From positions 1 to 64,000 of the forward strand of contig CAZFDT010000014.1 in assembly GCA_964518335.1 (NCBI GenBank): DNA of 64,000 nt. The letters are read 5' to 3'. The position numbers were made by a program, and so were the translations under genes. This DNA is from CAZFDT01 sp964518335. GTDB lineage: Bacteria > Planctomycetota > Phycisphaerae > Phycisphaerales > Phycisphaeraceae. The notes under the pieces are model-generated. The model was not told where the DNA came from. It was given only the letters and a program-made list of their open reading frames with translations, and did not search any database. Positions within the stretch are counted from its first letter, which is position 1, and each line of letters opens with the position of its first letter. Shown one piece after another: positions 43,278 through 51,995 of the stretch.

Positions 43278-44458
43278 CCACGACGCTGCTCCATCGCGTT
43301 GAGGTGATGCAGCCGGGCGAGGGTGTCATCGCCGACGCCGTGGCCTTCGACGCCAACCGCATCACCTGGGTGGGGTACGAAGAGCGGTACGCCGGCAACG
43401 CCACGCGCATCGATGGCGAAGGGGCCCTACTCACGCCGGGGATGATCGACCTGCACACGCACGGCATTCATCAGTACGTTTACGAGGCGTCGCCGCAAGA
43501 CCTGATCGAAGGGTTACGTGTGCCGCCCCGCCACGGCACGACGACGGTGTTGCCCACACTTTACACGGTGATGCATCGCACCAAGCTGCGCCACCTGGAG
43601 TCACTGGCCGAAGCGGTGGAGCAGGTGAAAGATGTGCATGTGCCGGGGTTCCACCTGGAAGGGCCGTTTCTCGCGCTTCCGGGTGCGGGCGCGGCGACGA
43701 TCAACGGTGACACTGAGCTGCTCGACGAGTTGCTGGCGGCCTGTCGCGGCCGCGTGGCGGCGATGTCGATCAGCCCCGATACGCCTGGCATCCTGCCCGT
43801 GATCGAGCGGCTGGTCGAACGCGGCGTCGCGACGTTCATCACGCACACCCGTGCTACAGTGGACCAGACCCAGGCCGCGATCGACGCCGGGGCACGGCAC
43901 GCTACGCACTTTTACGACGTGTTCCCCCTTCCGGGGGAGACCGAACCTGGCGTGCGGCCGGCCGGGGCCGTCGAGACGATTCTTGCCGACGCGCGTTGCA
44001 CCGTGGACTTCATCGCCGATGGCGTGCACGTCCATCCGATGGCGATCCGTGCCGCCCTGGCGTCCAAGTCGTGGCGCGGCGTGACACTGATCACCGATTC
44101 GAACATCGGGGCGGGGCTGCCATCGGGCGAATACGAGACGACGCTGGGGTATCGTGTGCGGGTGCGGCCTGGCGATGCGGCGCGCGTGGCCGATGCGACG
44201 CACCCGCTGCACGGCGGGCTGGCGGGCAGCGCGTTGACCATGGACCAGGGTGTGCGTCATCTGGCAGCGTGGCTGGACGTACCACTGCACGAGGTGATTG
44301 CCATGGCCACATGCAACCCGGCCACGGTGATTGGCCGCTGCGATTGCGGCCGCATCGCGCCGGGCTGTCGCGCCGACATGGTCATGTGGGACGAGCAGAT
44401 GCGCCCTGTGCGCACGTGGGTCGGCGGGCGTCGGATCGCGGAGGTGAACGCGGTATGA
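43274..44458 (+). CDS. NagA-like amidohydrolase (amino-sugar deacetylase)
   Basis: NagA removes acetyl from N-acetylglucosamine-6-phosphate. This 394-aa homologue keeps the metal-dependent core: DLHTHG (H61, H63), HLEGPF (H127, E129), H191 in FITHTR, H212 in ATHFYDVF and the catalytic D275 in LITDSNIGAG. The THFYDVF segment replaces the canonical THLFNAM, so specificity for GlcNAc-6-P is not assured. The start is TTG 43274, which overlaps the GntR stop and has GGAGAGG upstream. Its end overlaps the NagB-like start (ATGA). It probably deacetylates the pathway's N-acetyl intermediate. Confidence 0.88.
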   Translation: MTTTLLHRVEVMQPGEGVIADAVAFDANRITWVGYEERYAGNATRIDGEGALLTPGMIDLHTHGIHQYVYEASPQDLIEGLRVPPRHGTTTVLPTLYTVMHRTKLRHLESLAEAVEQVKDVHVPGFHLEGPFLALPGAGAATINGDTELLDELLAACRGRVAAMSISPDTPGILPVIERLVERGVATFITHTRATVDQTQAAIDAGARHATHFYDVFPLPGETEPGVRPAGAVETILADARCTVDFIADGVHVHPMAIRAALASKSWRGVTLITDSNIGAGLPSGEYETTLGYRVRVRPGDAARVADATHPLHGGLAGSALTMDQGVRHLAAWLDVPLHEVIAMATCNPATVIGRCDCGRIAPGCRADMVMWDEQMRPVRTWVGGRRIAEVNAV

Positions 44459-45387
44459 CTGATTTTCATTTTGAGCCATCGCCTTGCGTGCCCTTCCGAG
44501 ATACGGCGGCAATCGCGCGCTGTCGGGTCATCAGACGTGCCGACATCGAGCGGCACGCCAACCCTGATTTTCGCATTCGCGTCGTGCCTGACGAGGACTT
44601 GGTGTTCCTCTGGCTGGGCGACATCTATGCGCGGCTGAAGGCGAGCCGCGAATCCGGGCGGTCGTGCGTGATGCTGCTGCCCAATCCCTGGCCGGGCTAT
44701 CGTCATCTGGCGCGGTTGATCAATGCGACCAGACTCGACTGCCGGTACGCCTGGTTCTTTGCCATGGATGAATATGCCGATCAGGACGGCCGCATCGCGC
44801 CTCCAGAGTGGAACAGAGGCTTCACCTGGGCGATGCGAACGTTCCTCTGGAGCAACATCGATGCGGACCTCCGTCCGCCGCTGTCGCAGGTGATCGGTCC
44901 GACCAACGCGAACCTGCCGCATTACCTGGATCTTATGAACGACGCGGGCGGGCTGGACATCAGCTACACCGGGCCGGGCTGGACAGGGCACATCGCGTTT
45001 TGCGAACCCGATGCGCCTGAGTTCGACGCCCCGTTGGAAGAGTGGAAGCAATTGGGCGCGCGCATCTGCACGCTCAGCCCTTTCACTCTTGCGCAGAACT
45101 CACTGCACGGCTGCTTCGGGTTCAGCGGCGACCTGGCGCGCGTGCCGCCCAAGGCCGCCACCGTCGGGCCTAAGGAGATCATCGCCGCGCGGCATCGCTG
45201 GGAGATGGCCGGCATCACCGTCGCGGGAACCGCCACGAGCTGGCAGCGCATGACCGCCCGGCTGTGTTACCACGGACCGGTCACGCCTCGGCTGCCGGCG
45301 TCGATTCACCAGACGCTTCGCACAGACTGCTATATGACCGAGTCGATTGCCGCGGACATGGAGGACAACTGGAGCGTGGGATACTGA
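44455..45387 (+). CDS. NagB-like sugar-phosphate isomerase/deaminase
   Basis: The 310-aa protein belongs to the glucosamine-6-phosphate deaminase superfamily. Key landmarks are FFAMDEY (D105, matching NagB's NMDEY) and GPGWTGHIAFCEP with H179 and E184, matching GHIAFNEP. It is longer than NagB (266) by about 45 residues, and the usual lid and allosteric regions are not recognisable, so it may be a deaminase or isomerase with another substrate. It overlaps the NagA-like gene by 4 bases and precedes the aminotransferase by one base, so all are coupled. Confidence 0.83.
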   Translation: MTDFHFEPSPCVPFRDTAAIARCRVIRRADIERHANPDFRIRVVPDEDLVFLWLGDIYARLKASRESGRSCVMLLPNPWPGYRHLARLINATRLDCRYAWFFAMDEYADQDGRIAPPEWNRGFTWAMRTFLWSNIDADLRPPLSQVIGPTNANLPHYLDLMNDAGGLDISYTGPGWTGHIAFCEPDAPEFDAPLEEWKQLGARICTLSPFTLAQNSLHGCFGFSGDLARVPPKAATVGPKEIIAARHRWEMAGITVAGTATSWQRMTARLCYHGPVTPRLPASIHQTLRTDCYMTESIAADMEDNWSVGY

Positions 45388-45388
45388 C

Positions 45389-46777
45389 ATGACAACTGCA
45401 ACAGGCACATTTTCGACGTTGGAATGGGGTCGCGTGGATCTGGACGCCGTGCCGAACATGGTCGTCCCGTCGCCGGGGCCGCGAAGCCGTGCGCTTCACG
45501 GACGCTGCACGACCTACTTCAAAGGCCTGTCCGGGCAAGTGAAGCTGTTCCCCGTGGCGTTCGAGTCGGGCAGGGGCTGCGTGCTGCGCGATGTGGATGG
45601 CAACGACTACATCGACTTTTCCAGCGGCATCTACGTCACCACACTGGGCCACTGTCACCCGAAGATCAGTGAGGCGGTTGCTCGCCACGCCTCGACGCTG
45701 ATGAACGCGCACGATTTCACCACGCCGATCAAGACCATGCTGTGCGAAAAGCTCGCGCAGGTGCTTCCGGGCGATCTCAACGGTTTCCAGTTCTACGACT
45801 CGGGCACGACGGCGGTCGAGGCGGGCCTGCGCGTCATGCGCGCGGCATCGAACAGGCACGAACTGGTGTCATGCTTCTACGACTACCACGGCAAGACCTA
45901 CGGCGGCGTGTCCCTGGGCCACATCCGCTCGCATGTGTACGGCGCGGTGCGCGCTCCGGGAAGCCACATGGTCCCGCGACCCGATGTGTACCGCCCGATG
46001 TGGACCAAGTCTGACGGGGCCATCGACACCGACGCATACCTGCGGTTTTATGACCAGTATCTCGACAAGGCGACAGTCGGATCGGTCGCAGGCTTCTGCC
46101 TCGAGCCGATTCAGGGCTGGGGCGGGTCGGTCATGCCCCCCGACGATTTCTTCCCGAAGTTGCGCCGGTTCTGTGACGAGCGCAAGCTTCTGCTGATGAT
46201 CGACGAGGTACTCACGAGCTGGGGCCGCACCGGCAAGTGGCTGTGCATGGAGCACTGGGGCGTCGTGCCCGACGTGGTGACGATCGGCAAGGGCTTCGGC
46301 AACGGGTTCCCGGTCACATGCGTCGCCGTGCGCGAGCCGTACAAAGAGAGCTTCGAATCGATCAGCGCCTCGTCGAGCTACGGTGGCAACCCGATGGCCT
46401 GCGCCGCGGCATTGGCCTCCACAGAAGTGATCGAGGAGGAGAGGCTCAACGACTGGGCCCTGCATCTGGGCGAGATCGCCAGCAAGCGGATGCAACGCAT
46501 GCTCGACGAGCACAGCATCGTCGGCGACGTGCGGGCCAAGGGCTGCCTCATGGGCATCGAGTTGGTGAAGGACAAGAGGAGCAAGGCGCCGTTCAATAAG
46601 GCGGGCGAGTTGGTGTATCAGAAGGCGTTCACGAAGGGTCTGGCGTGGATCCCTGCGGGCCACATTCTGCGTATGAGCCCGCCGATCGTCATGGACGAGG
46701 CGACGCTGCTGAAGGGTCTGGATATCATCGACGAATCGATCGGTGAGACGGCTCGTGAATTGGGTGTTGCGTCGTGA
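45389..46777 (+). CDS. Class III PLP aminotransferase
   Basis: The 462-aa fold-type I enzyme resembles class III omega-aminotransferases and glutamate-1-semialdehyde aminomutase. It has the substrate/PLP loop DSGTTAVEAG, the YDYHGKTYGG segment, D272 (LMIDEVLTSWGRTG) contacting the PLP nitrogen and the Schiff-base lysine K301 (TIGKGFGNGFP). The ATG at 45389 lies one base after the previous stop. In this operon it probably moves an amino group on or off a sugar or cyclitol carbon. It is not HemL by context, since no heme genes are near. Confidence 0.88.
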   Translation: MTTATGTFSTLEWGRVDLDAVPNMVVPSPGPRSRALHGRCTTYFKGLSGQVKLFPVAFESGRGCVLRDVDGNDYIDFSSGIYVTTLGHCHPKISEAVARHASTLMNAHDFTTPIKTMLCEKLAQVLPGDLNGFQFYDSGTTAVEAGLRVMRAASNRHELVSCFYDYHGKTYGGVSLGHIRSHVYGAVRAPGSHMVPRPDVYRPMWTKSDGAIDTDAYLRFYDQYLDKATVGSVAGFCLEPIQGWGGSVMPPDDFFPKLRRFCDERKLLLMIDEVLTSWGRTGKWLCMEHWGVVPDVVTIGKGFGNGFPVTCVAVREPYKESFESISASSSYGGNPMACAAALASTEVIEEERLNDWALHLGEIASKRMQRMLDEHSIVGDVRAKGCLMGIELVKDKRSKAPFNKAGELVYQKAFTKGLAWIPAGHILRMSPPIVMDEATLLKGLDIIDESIGETARELGVAS

Positions 46778-47922
46778 AGACCTTTCGTTTCGGCATCATC
46801 GGTTGCGGACTGATGGGCCGCGAGTTCGCCTCCGCGGCGGCGCGATGGTGTCACCTGATCGACCCGTCCGCCCGGCCCGCACTCACCGCCATCTGCAACC
46901 GCAGCGACAAGCCCTTCGCATGGTTCACGAGGAACTTTCCGAGCATCGGCCTCGTCACGCACGACTACCGCGAGCTGCTGGCCAGCCGCGAAGTCGATGC
47001 GGTGTACGTCGCCGTGCCTCATCACCTGCACGAGCAGACCTACATTGCCGCGATCACGGCCGGCAAGCACCTGATGGGCGAGAAACCCTTCGGCATCGAC
47101 CTGGCCGCCAATCGTGCAATCAATGCCGCCATCGCGGCGCATCCCGACGTGCTCGTGCGCTGCGTCTCGCAATTCCCGTTCTTCCCTGCCGTGCAGCGCA
47201 TCGGCGCGATGCTCCAGCAGCGTGAGCTGGGCCGCATTCTCGAAGTCGAAACCGGCTTTCTGCACAGCTCCGACCTGGACCCCGACAAGCCGATCAACTG
47301 GAAACGTCAGGTCGCGTTCAACGGCGCGTATGGCGTGATGGGCGACCTCGGAATGCACGCCTGCCACGTGCCCTTACGTGCCGGGTGGCGCCCACGGAAA
47401 GTGAGTGCGGTGCTCTCGAACATCGTCACCGATCGCTACGAAGCCAAAGGCTCCACGACGCGAGTTCCCTGCGACACATGGGACAATGCCACGCTTCTTA
47501 TCGACGCCCACGATCCGGTGACTGGCCATGCATTTGCGTGGACGTTGCGCACCCATCGCATCGCACCGGGCGAGAAGAACACGTGGTATGTTCACATCGC
47601 CGGCGATCGGGCGTCAGTCCGCTTTTCGACTCGCCATCCCAAGACGCTCCAGGTCATGCGTGCCACCGGAAACGGCGAGCAGACATGGCAGCACATCCAG
47701 ACCGGCTACGACACCGCCTACCCCACGATCACCGGCTCGATCTTCGAGTTCGGCTTCACCGACGCCATCCTCCAGATGTGGGCCGCATTCCTGCATGAAC
47801 TGGCCGGCCACACGCCCCCCTCGCCTTTCGCCGCCTGCGTTCGGCCAGAGGAAGTGGCCGTCAGTCACAGCATCTTTACCGCAGCGCTGGAGGATCATCA
47901 ACGCGGCAGTCTTCACGCCTGA
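46774..47922 (+). CDS. Gfo/Idh/MocA-family dehydrogenase
   Basis: This 382-aa NAD(P)-dependent dehydrogenase has the Rossmann motif GIIGCGLMGREF and the catalytic lysine in GEKPFGID, followed by the typical alpha/beta substrate domain with GVMGDLGMHACH (metal-like His/Asp site seen in many members). The start is GTG 46774, overlapping the aminotransferase stop (GTGA). Together with the aminotransferase it could perform oxidation then transamination, a pairing known from amino-sugar and aminocyclitol pathways. It closes the GntR operon. Confidence 0.88.
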   Translation: MKTFRFGIIGCGLMGREFASAAARWCHLIDPSARPALTAICNRSDKPFAWFTRNFPSIGLVTHDYRELLASREVDAVYVAVPHHLHEQTYIAAITAGKHLMGEKPFGIDLAANRAINAAIAAHPDVLVRCVSQFPFFPAVQRIGAMLQQRELGRILEVETGFLHSSDLDPDKPINWKRQVAFNGAYGVMGDLGMHACHVPLRAGWRPRKVSAVLSNIVTDRYEAKGSTTRVPCDTWDNATLLIDAHDPVTGHAFAWTLRTHRIAPGEKNTWYVHIAGDRASVRFSTRHPKTLQVMRATGNGEQTWQHIQTGYDTAYPTITGSIFEFGFTDAILQMWAAFLHELAGHTPPSPFAACVRPEEVAVSHSIFTAALEDHQRGSLHA

Positions 47923-48062
47923 TCAACTCGGCGCAAGCGACGAGCCGGCGACGCACTCGTGTCCACGATCGCTGTTTCGCCTGATGCCGCCACGCGAACC
48001 GACCGTGCACGACTCGATTTCGCATAATCACATCAGACTCTTTCCCGGCAAGCGCCACGCGG

Positions 48063-48068
48063 TATAAT
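48063..48068 (+). promoter_or_regulatory. Consensus -10 for 48128 gene
   Basis: TATAAT lies 59 bases before the ATG at 48128. Only a weak -35-like TTTCCC (48041-48046) is seen at 16-base spacing. Confidence 0.4.
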
Positions 48069-48127
48069 CAGTTGCCGTTGTCTTGTGGTGTCTCTCGTCA
48101 TCGCCACGACGGAACATGGAGGTTCAC

Positions 48128-48514
48128 ATGCTCGCAACCGCTACGCTTGAACGTACCGCTCGGCAGATATACGAGCATGAGTGGGAACGTCTTCGCCAGT
48201 CGTCGCCGACGTTTTGTGACGGCGCTTCACCACTGCAGGTGTGTCCGGGCCCATGGTTGCTGCGGGACCTGCTGCAGCTTGTGGCCGAGACGCACGATCA
48301 GCCGGTGTCGAGCATTGCGCCGCTGATCCGTCGGTTGATCCTGGAGAAGAACTTCATCGACGAGAACGGCGATCCCTGCAGCGATCATCTGCGCCGGCGG
48401 TCGATCGACATGCACGTGGACCTGCTGGTGCGTGTGCTGGAGGAGGTTCGCCGCACGGCCATGGCCGAAGGCGAGTGGTCGCACGTGCCCGCGGCGCCGC
48501 AGATGTTCGGGTGA
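48128..48514 (+). CDS. Hypothetical 128-aa helical protein
   Basis: I do not recognise this protein. It is cytosolic and mostly helical, with an RTARQIYEHEWERL start, a SPLQVCPGPWLLRDLLQLV segment and a basic/acidic C-terminal helix. The ATG at 48128 was chosen because GGAGG at 48118-48122 lies 5 bases upstream. It is followed closely by a membrane-protein gene and the oxidase-assembly-like genes and may belong to their operon. Confidence 0.6.
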   Translation: MLATATLERTARQIYEHEWERLRQSSPTFCDGASPLQVCPGPWLLRDLLQLVAETHDQPVSSIAPLIRRLILEKNFIDENGDPCSDHLRRRSIDMHVDLLVRVLEEVRRTAMAEGEWSHVPAAPQMFG

Positions 48515-48543
48515 CGCCACCGACTGGGGGGCATGGAGTCAAG

Positions 48544-49107
48544 ATGTCAGACTCGATCAGTCACACCTCTCCCGGCCCCCGGGACCTTTACATTCTCACA
48601 CTGGCAGTGGTGGCGGGGCTGCTGCTGGGGCCGTTCATGCTGGGGCGGCTCCATCAGCCGACGTATAACAGGCTGTTTGTCGGGGTGGACCCGGTGAAGC
48701 AGATCGAGCTCGAGGCCGCCACGGCCGAGTACGTCGATAAGCGTCAGCGGTTGCAGGCCACGGGCGTCACACCCGACGCGCTGATCGAGTTGGACGACAA
48801 CCACGCCGCGACGGTTGAACCGCTGGTGGCGGCCATGGCCCGGGACATGCAGAAGCACACCTACGGCCTGTGGCAGCTGCTCGGGGCGCTGGTGGTCGCG
48901 GTGCTGGCGATCATGGTGATCGAGGCGGTCGTGTCCGCGCATCGCCGGGCCGGACTGGTCACCGCGCGCTATGCGATCCTGTCCGTATGGGTCACGATCG
49001 CGCTGGCCCAGCCGACGATGCTGGCGGAGCTGCCGCTGCTTTTCACGCTGCTGCTGATCGGCGTGGCGGTGGCGGCGGCGCTGGTCCCGCTGCACCGTCG
49101 CGCCTGA
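48544..49107 (+). CDS. Hypothetical membrane protein
   Basis: The 187-aa protein has one membrane span near the start (about 15-35), a charged extracytoplasmic region (about 40-100, rich in Asp/Glu/Lys/Gln), and three further spans (about 108-130, 143-157, 163-182). No family is recognised. The ATG at 48544 begins just before the first span; the longer open frame is a shadow. It sits between a hypothetical gene and an ABC-2 permease on the same strand, so a role in membrane transport or respiratory assembly is possible from context only. Confidence 0.6.
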   Translation: MSDSISHTSPGPRDLYILTLAVVAGLLLGPFMLGRLHQPTYNRLFVGVDPVKQIELEAATAEYVDKRQRLQATGVTPDALIELDDNHAATVEPLVAAMARDMQKHTYGLWQLLGALVVAVLAIMVIEAVVSAHRRAGLVTARYAILSVWVTIALAQPTMLAELPLLFTLLLIGVAVAAALVPLHRRA

Positions 49108-49130
49108 CGCGGCTGTGCTACGATGACCGG

Positions 49131-49949
49131 ATGATCCAGGCCATGACGAGTGTGGAAGCAGCGGGCGCCAACTGGTCCGCCGTGGTTGCCCTGTGGCGGC
49201 GGGAGCTGGTGCGTTTCTTCCGCCAGCGCAATCGCGTCATCGGGGCATTCGGCACACCGGTGGTGTTCTGGCTGGCGTTGGGGTCGGGCCTTGGCCGGTC
49301 GTTCGCCCTGCCGGGGGCGGTCAACGGCATGAACTACCTCGAGTATTTCTTCCCCGGTGTGGTGGTGATGATCCTGCTGTTCACGGCGATCTTTTCGACG
49401 TACACAGTGATCGAAGACCGCCGCGAGGGGTTTCTGCAGGGCGTGCTGGTGGCGCCGATCGCGCGGTGGTCGATCGTGCTAGGCAAGGTGCTCGGGGGCG
49501 CGACGATCGCCACGATCCAAGGCATGCTGTTTCTGGCGGCGTGGCCGATTGTGTCATCGTGGCCTGGCGCGGCGGCGATGCTCGCCGCGGCGGGCGTCAT
49601 GGTGGTCGTCGCGATGGGGCTGACGGCGTTAGGCCTGTGCATCGCCTGGCCGATGGATTCGACGGCCGGGTATCACGCCATCATGAACCTGTTCCTGATG
49701 CCGATGTGGCTGCTGTCGGGTGCGGCGTTTCCGGTCGAGGGCGCGGCGGCGTGGATGCGTGTCATCATGTGGCTCAACCCGCTGACCTACGCGCACGCCG
49801 CGATCTCCGCGCTTTTGCACGGACAGACGCACGGTGTCGGCGCCCCGGCGCCGCTGTGGCTGGCCACGTGCGTGTCGGTCGTGTTTGCCGTCATGCTCGT
49901 GGCCCTGGCCACCGGCATCGTGTCGCAGCGACGGAGTGACGGACGGTGA
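49131..49949 (+). CDS. ABC-2 type permease
   Basis: The 272-aa protein is an inner-membrane ABC exporter subunit of the DrrB/NodJ type. The cytoplasmic N-terminus (WRRELVRFFRQRNRVIGAF) is typical, followed by six membrane spans including FFPGVVVMILLFTAIFSTY, then EDRREGFLQGVLVAPI after span 2 and the late LLSGAAFPVEGAAAWMRVI loop. No ATPase gene lies next to it in this window, which is unusual. TACGAT (49119-49124) 6 bases before the ATG may be a -10. It overlaps the SCO1 gene by 4 bases, which ties it to cytochrome oxidase assembly. Confidence 0.87.
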   Translation: MIQAMTSVEAAGANWSAVVALWRRELVRFFRQRNRVIGAFGTPVVFWLALGSGLGRSFALPGAVNGMNYLEYFFPGVVVMILLFTAIFSTYTVIEDRREGFLQGVLVAPIARWSIVLGKVLGGATIATIQGMLFLAAWPIVSSWPGAAAMLAAAGVMVVVAMGLTALGLCIAWPMDSTAGYHAIMNLFLMPMWLLSGAAFPVEGAAAWMRVIMWLNPLTYAHAAISALLHGQTHGVGAPAPLWLATCVSVVFAVMLVALATGIVSQRRSDGR

Positions 49950-50620
49950 ATGCCTCACCACAGAACCCCCGACATCCCCGGAATCCCCGCAACACCCGGA
50001 ACCTGCTCGTGCTGTTGTTGGCGATGTCGTCACTGCTGACCACGGCGATGATCGTGCTCAACGACATGGCACGAGGGGCGGGCGAGCGCCTCGCCAAAGC
50101 GCCGCCGGTGTGGTACGAGCTGCCCCGTTTTTCGCTGGTCGATCACGAGGGTCGGACGTTCACAAGTGACGACCTGCGCGGCCGCGTCTCGCTGGTGAAC
50201 TTCATCTTCACGCGCTGCCAAGGGCCGTGCCCGGCGATCACATCGGTGATGGCCGGCGTGCAGTTCGAGCTTCAGAAGACCGCAGCGTGGGAGCATGTGC
50301 AGCTCGTGAGCGTGAGCGTCGATCCCGAGCACGACACCCCGGCGGTGCTGGCGCAGTACGCCGGTTGGTCGCACGCGGCGCCGGGCAAATGGCGGTTCGT
50401 CACGGGCCCACGGGCCGACGTCTGGCGACTGATCGCCGAGGGCTTCAAGCTCCCGGTAGGCGAGACGACAAACAGTCCCGCTGAGCCATTTTTTCACAGT
50501 CAGAAGTTCGCGCTCGTCGATGGCGGCGGCCGCATCCGTGGCATGTACGATGCCCTCGAACCCGACGCCCGCGCGTTAATGCTGGCGGACATGCACCGTC
50601 TCCTGGCCGAACTGAAGTGA
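49946..50620 (+). CDS. SCO1/SenC-family copper chaperone
   Basis: SCO proteins deliver copper to, or reduce, the CuA site of cytochrome c oxidase. The 224-aa protein has an N-terminal membrane anchor (about 20-38), a thioredoxin-like domain with the CxxxC copper motif C91-QGP-C95, and the conserved copper-binding H184 (PFFHSQKFALVD). Residues 7-18 (NPRHPRNPRNTR) come from a 9-base tandem repeat and form a basic cytoplasmic tail. GTG 49946 overlaps the permease stop. It is followed 3 bases later by a DUF420 gene, another oxidase-linked family. Confidence 0.9.
   Translation: MNASPQNPRHPRNPRNTRNLLVLLLAMSSLLTTAMIVLNDMARGAGERLAKAPPVWYELPRFSLVDHEGRTFTSDDLRGRVSLVNFIFTRCQGPCPAITSVMAGVQFELQKTAAWEHVQLVSVSVDPEHDTPAVLAQYAGWSHAAPGKWRFVTGPRADVWRLIAEGFKLPVGETTNSPAEPFFHSQKFALVDGGGRIRGMYDALEPDARALMLADMHRLLAELK
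49967..50002 (+). repeat. 9-base tandem repeat in SCO1 N-terminal codons
   Basis: CCCCGACAT, CCCCGGAAT, CCCCGCAAC and ACCCGGAAC are four drifted 9-mers. They encode a repeated Pro-Arg-Asn/His motif before the membrane anchor. Confidence 0.75.
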
Positions 50621-50623
50621 CCC

Positions 50624-51070
50624 ATGCCCAACCTGGATTTCCTGCCCCACGTCAACGCCAGTCTCAACGCGATCGCCGCCGTGCTGTTGGTCGTGGGACT
50701 GGTCCTTATCAAGCAGAGGCGGATCGACGCGCACAAGCGAGTGATGATGACGGCGTTCCTCGTGTCGAGCGTGTTCCTGGCGCTTTACGTGCTGCACAAG
50801 TGGTGGCGAGGCACGCAGGAAGGCGAGCTGCACGCTACTTATCACGGGCAGGGAGCGGCCAAGGCGGCGTATCTGGCAATCCTGCTGACCCACGTGTTGC
50901 TGGCTATCACGGTTCCGGTGTTCGCGATCGTGCTGATTCGACTGGGGCTGGCGCGGCGTGACGCGCTGCACCGGCGCATCGCGCGCTGGGCCTGGCCGAT
51001 CTGGATGTACGTGTCGGTCACAGGCGTGGTGATCTACGTCATGCTGTACCATTTGAATCCTGAAAAGTAG
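50624..51070 (+). CDS. DUF420 (CtaM-like) membrane protein
   Basis: The 148-aa protein has four membrane spans with conserved-looking histidines (PHVNASLN, DAHKRVMM, VLHKWWRG, LLTHVLLA), the pattern of DUF420. In Firmicutes the DUF420 protein CtaM is required for function of aa3-type terminal oxidase. Its place directly after SCO1 supports a similar role in oxidase maturation. The typical ending is present (WPIWMYVSVTGVVIYVMLY). Oxidase structural genes are not in the window. Confidence 0.88.
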   Translation: MPNLDFLPHVNASLNAIAAVLLVVGLVLIKQRRIDAHKRVMMTAFLVSSVFLALYVLHKWWRGTQEGELHATYHGQGAAKAAYLAILLTHVLLAITVPVFAIVLIRLGLARRDALHRRIARWAWPIWMYVSVTGVVIYVMLYHLNPEK

Positions 51071-51116
51071 GAGGCAGGAGTGTGCCGTGCTGTGGCACTG
51101 ACCACTCACCAGAAGT

Positions 51117-51995
51117 ATGTCCCTGACCACATCCAACTTCACGCCCCCCACAGCCGAGCAGGTGCGCGAGCTGCTCGATACGCATGTGGCGCGGCCGCCA
51201 TCGCCCGTCATGCTGCTGTTGCCCTGGGCGGTGCTGCTGACCGCGGCGGTGCTGGCGGCGGTGGTGCGCGACCCCGTCTTGGCGCTGCTGCCGTGGCTGG
51301 CGCTGGCAGGCGTGCTGGGATGGTTCGCCTGGCGGGGATACACGCTGCGCAAACTCGACGCCCAGGCGCGACAGGTGCAGGAACTGGCCGCCCTGCTTCA
51401 CTGGGTCCGTGCTCTACGCCAGGCATGGCGGCTTCTTCCCCAGCTTACCGCAACCCCCCCGCTCTATGGCAAGACGGTCGTGGTCATCGCCGACTGTCTG
51501 GATCGCCTGCGCTGCTACGACGCGGCCGTTGTCGCGTATGACCACCTGATCGACCGTCTGCCGGAGGACGGCCCCGATGCCATGCTCATGCGCATTCACC
51601 GCGCCATCGCCGAGTTGCAGAACGATCAGTTGCTCGATGCAGACGAAACGTTGCGACGGCTCCGCGCCCCGATCGAGTCGGGCGAGTTCGGTCAACCGCT
51701 GCCGGCGTTCTACCGGCTGGCGGTGCTCGCTCAGCAGGTGTATACGCATCATTACGCCGAGGCCGTCGTCGGCTCTCGCCGGCTGCTCCGCCAGCTTCGT
51801 CCACTAGGCGCCAGTGCGGGGTTCGGCCACGCCCTGGTCGCCCTGGCTTACCGCATGCTCGAAGGACAGCCCGACCACCCCGAGGCCCAGCGACTGGCCC
51901 GGCTCTGGTGGAGTCGCGCCACGCTGCTCGTGCCCGTCGAGGCGCTGCTTCATCGCTTCCCAAACCTTGTCGCCATGAACCGTCCGCATGACTGA
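51117..51995 (+). CDS. Membrane protein with TPR-like helical domain
   Basis: I do not recognise this 292-aa protein. Two membrane spans form a hairpin (about 30-50 and 55-72), and the remaining 210 residues are helical with repeat-like spacing (TVVVIADCLDRLRCYDAAVVAYDHLIDRLPEDG reads like a TPR pair). It overlaps the next gene by 8 bases, and that protein has the same layout, so they may be paralogues that work together. Both lie in front of the fucose-salvage gene, but no functional link is visible beyond coupling. Confidence 0.62.
   Translation: MSLTTSNFTPPTAEQVRELLDTHVARPPSPVMLLLPWAVLLTAAVLAAVVRDPVLALLPWLALAGVLGWFAWRGYTLRKLDAQARQVQELAALLHWVRALRQAWRLLPQLTATPPLYGKTVVVIADCLDRLRCYDAAVVAYDHLIDRLPEDGPDAMLMRIHRAIAELQNDQLLDADETLRRLRAPIESGEFGQPLPAFYRLAVLAQQVYTHHYAEAVVGSRRLLRQLRPLGASAGFGHALVALAYRMLEGQPDHPEAQRLARLWWSRATLLVPVEALLHRFPNLVAMNRPHD

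Noticed and set aside
45389..46777. Glutamate-1-semialdehyde aminomutase HemL
   Set aside because: It sits inside a sugar-catabolic operon, and the family similarity is shared by many class III aminotransferases.
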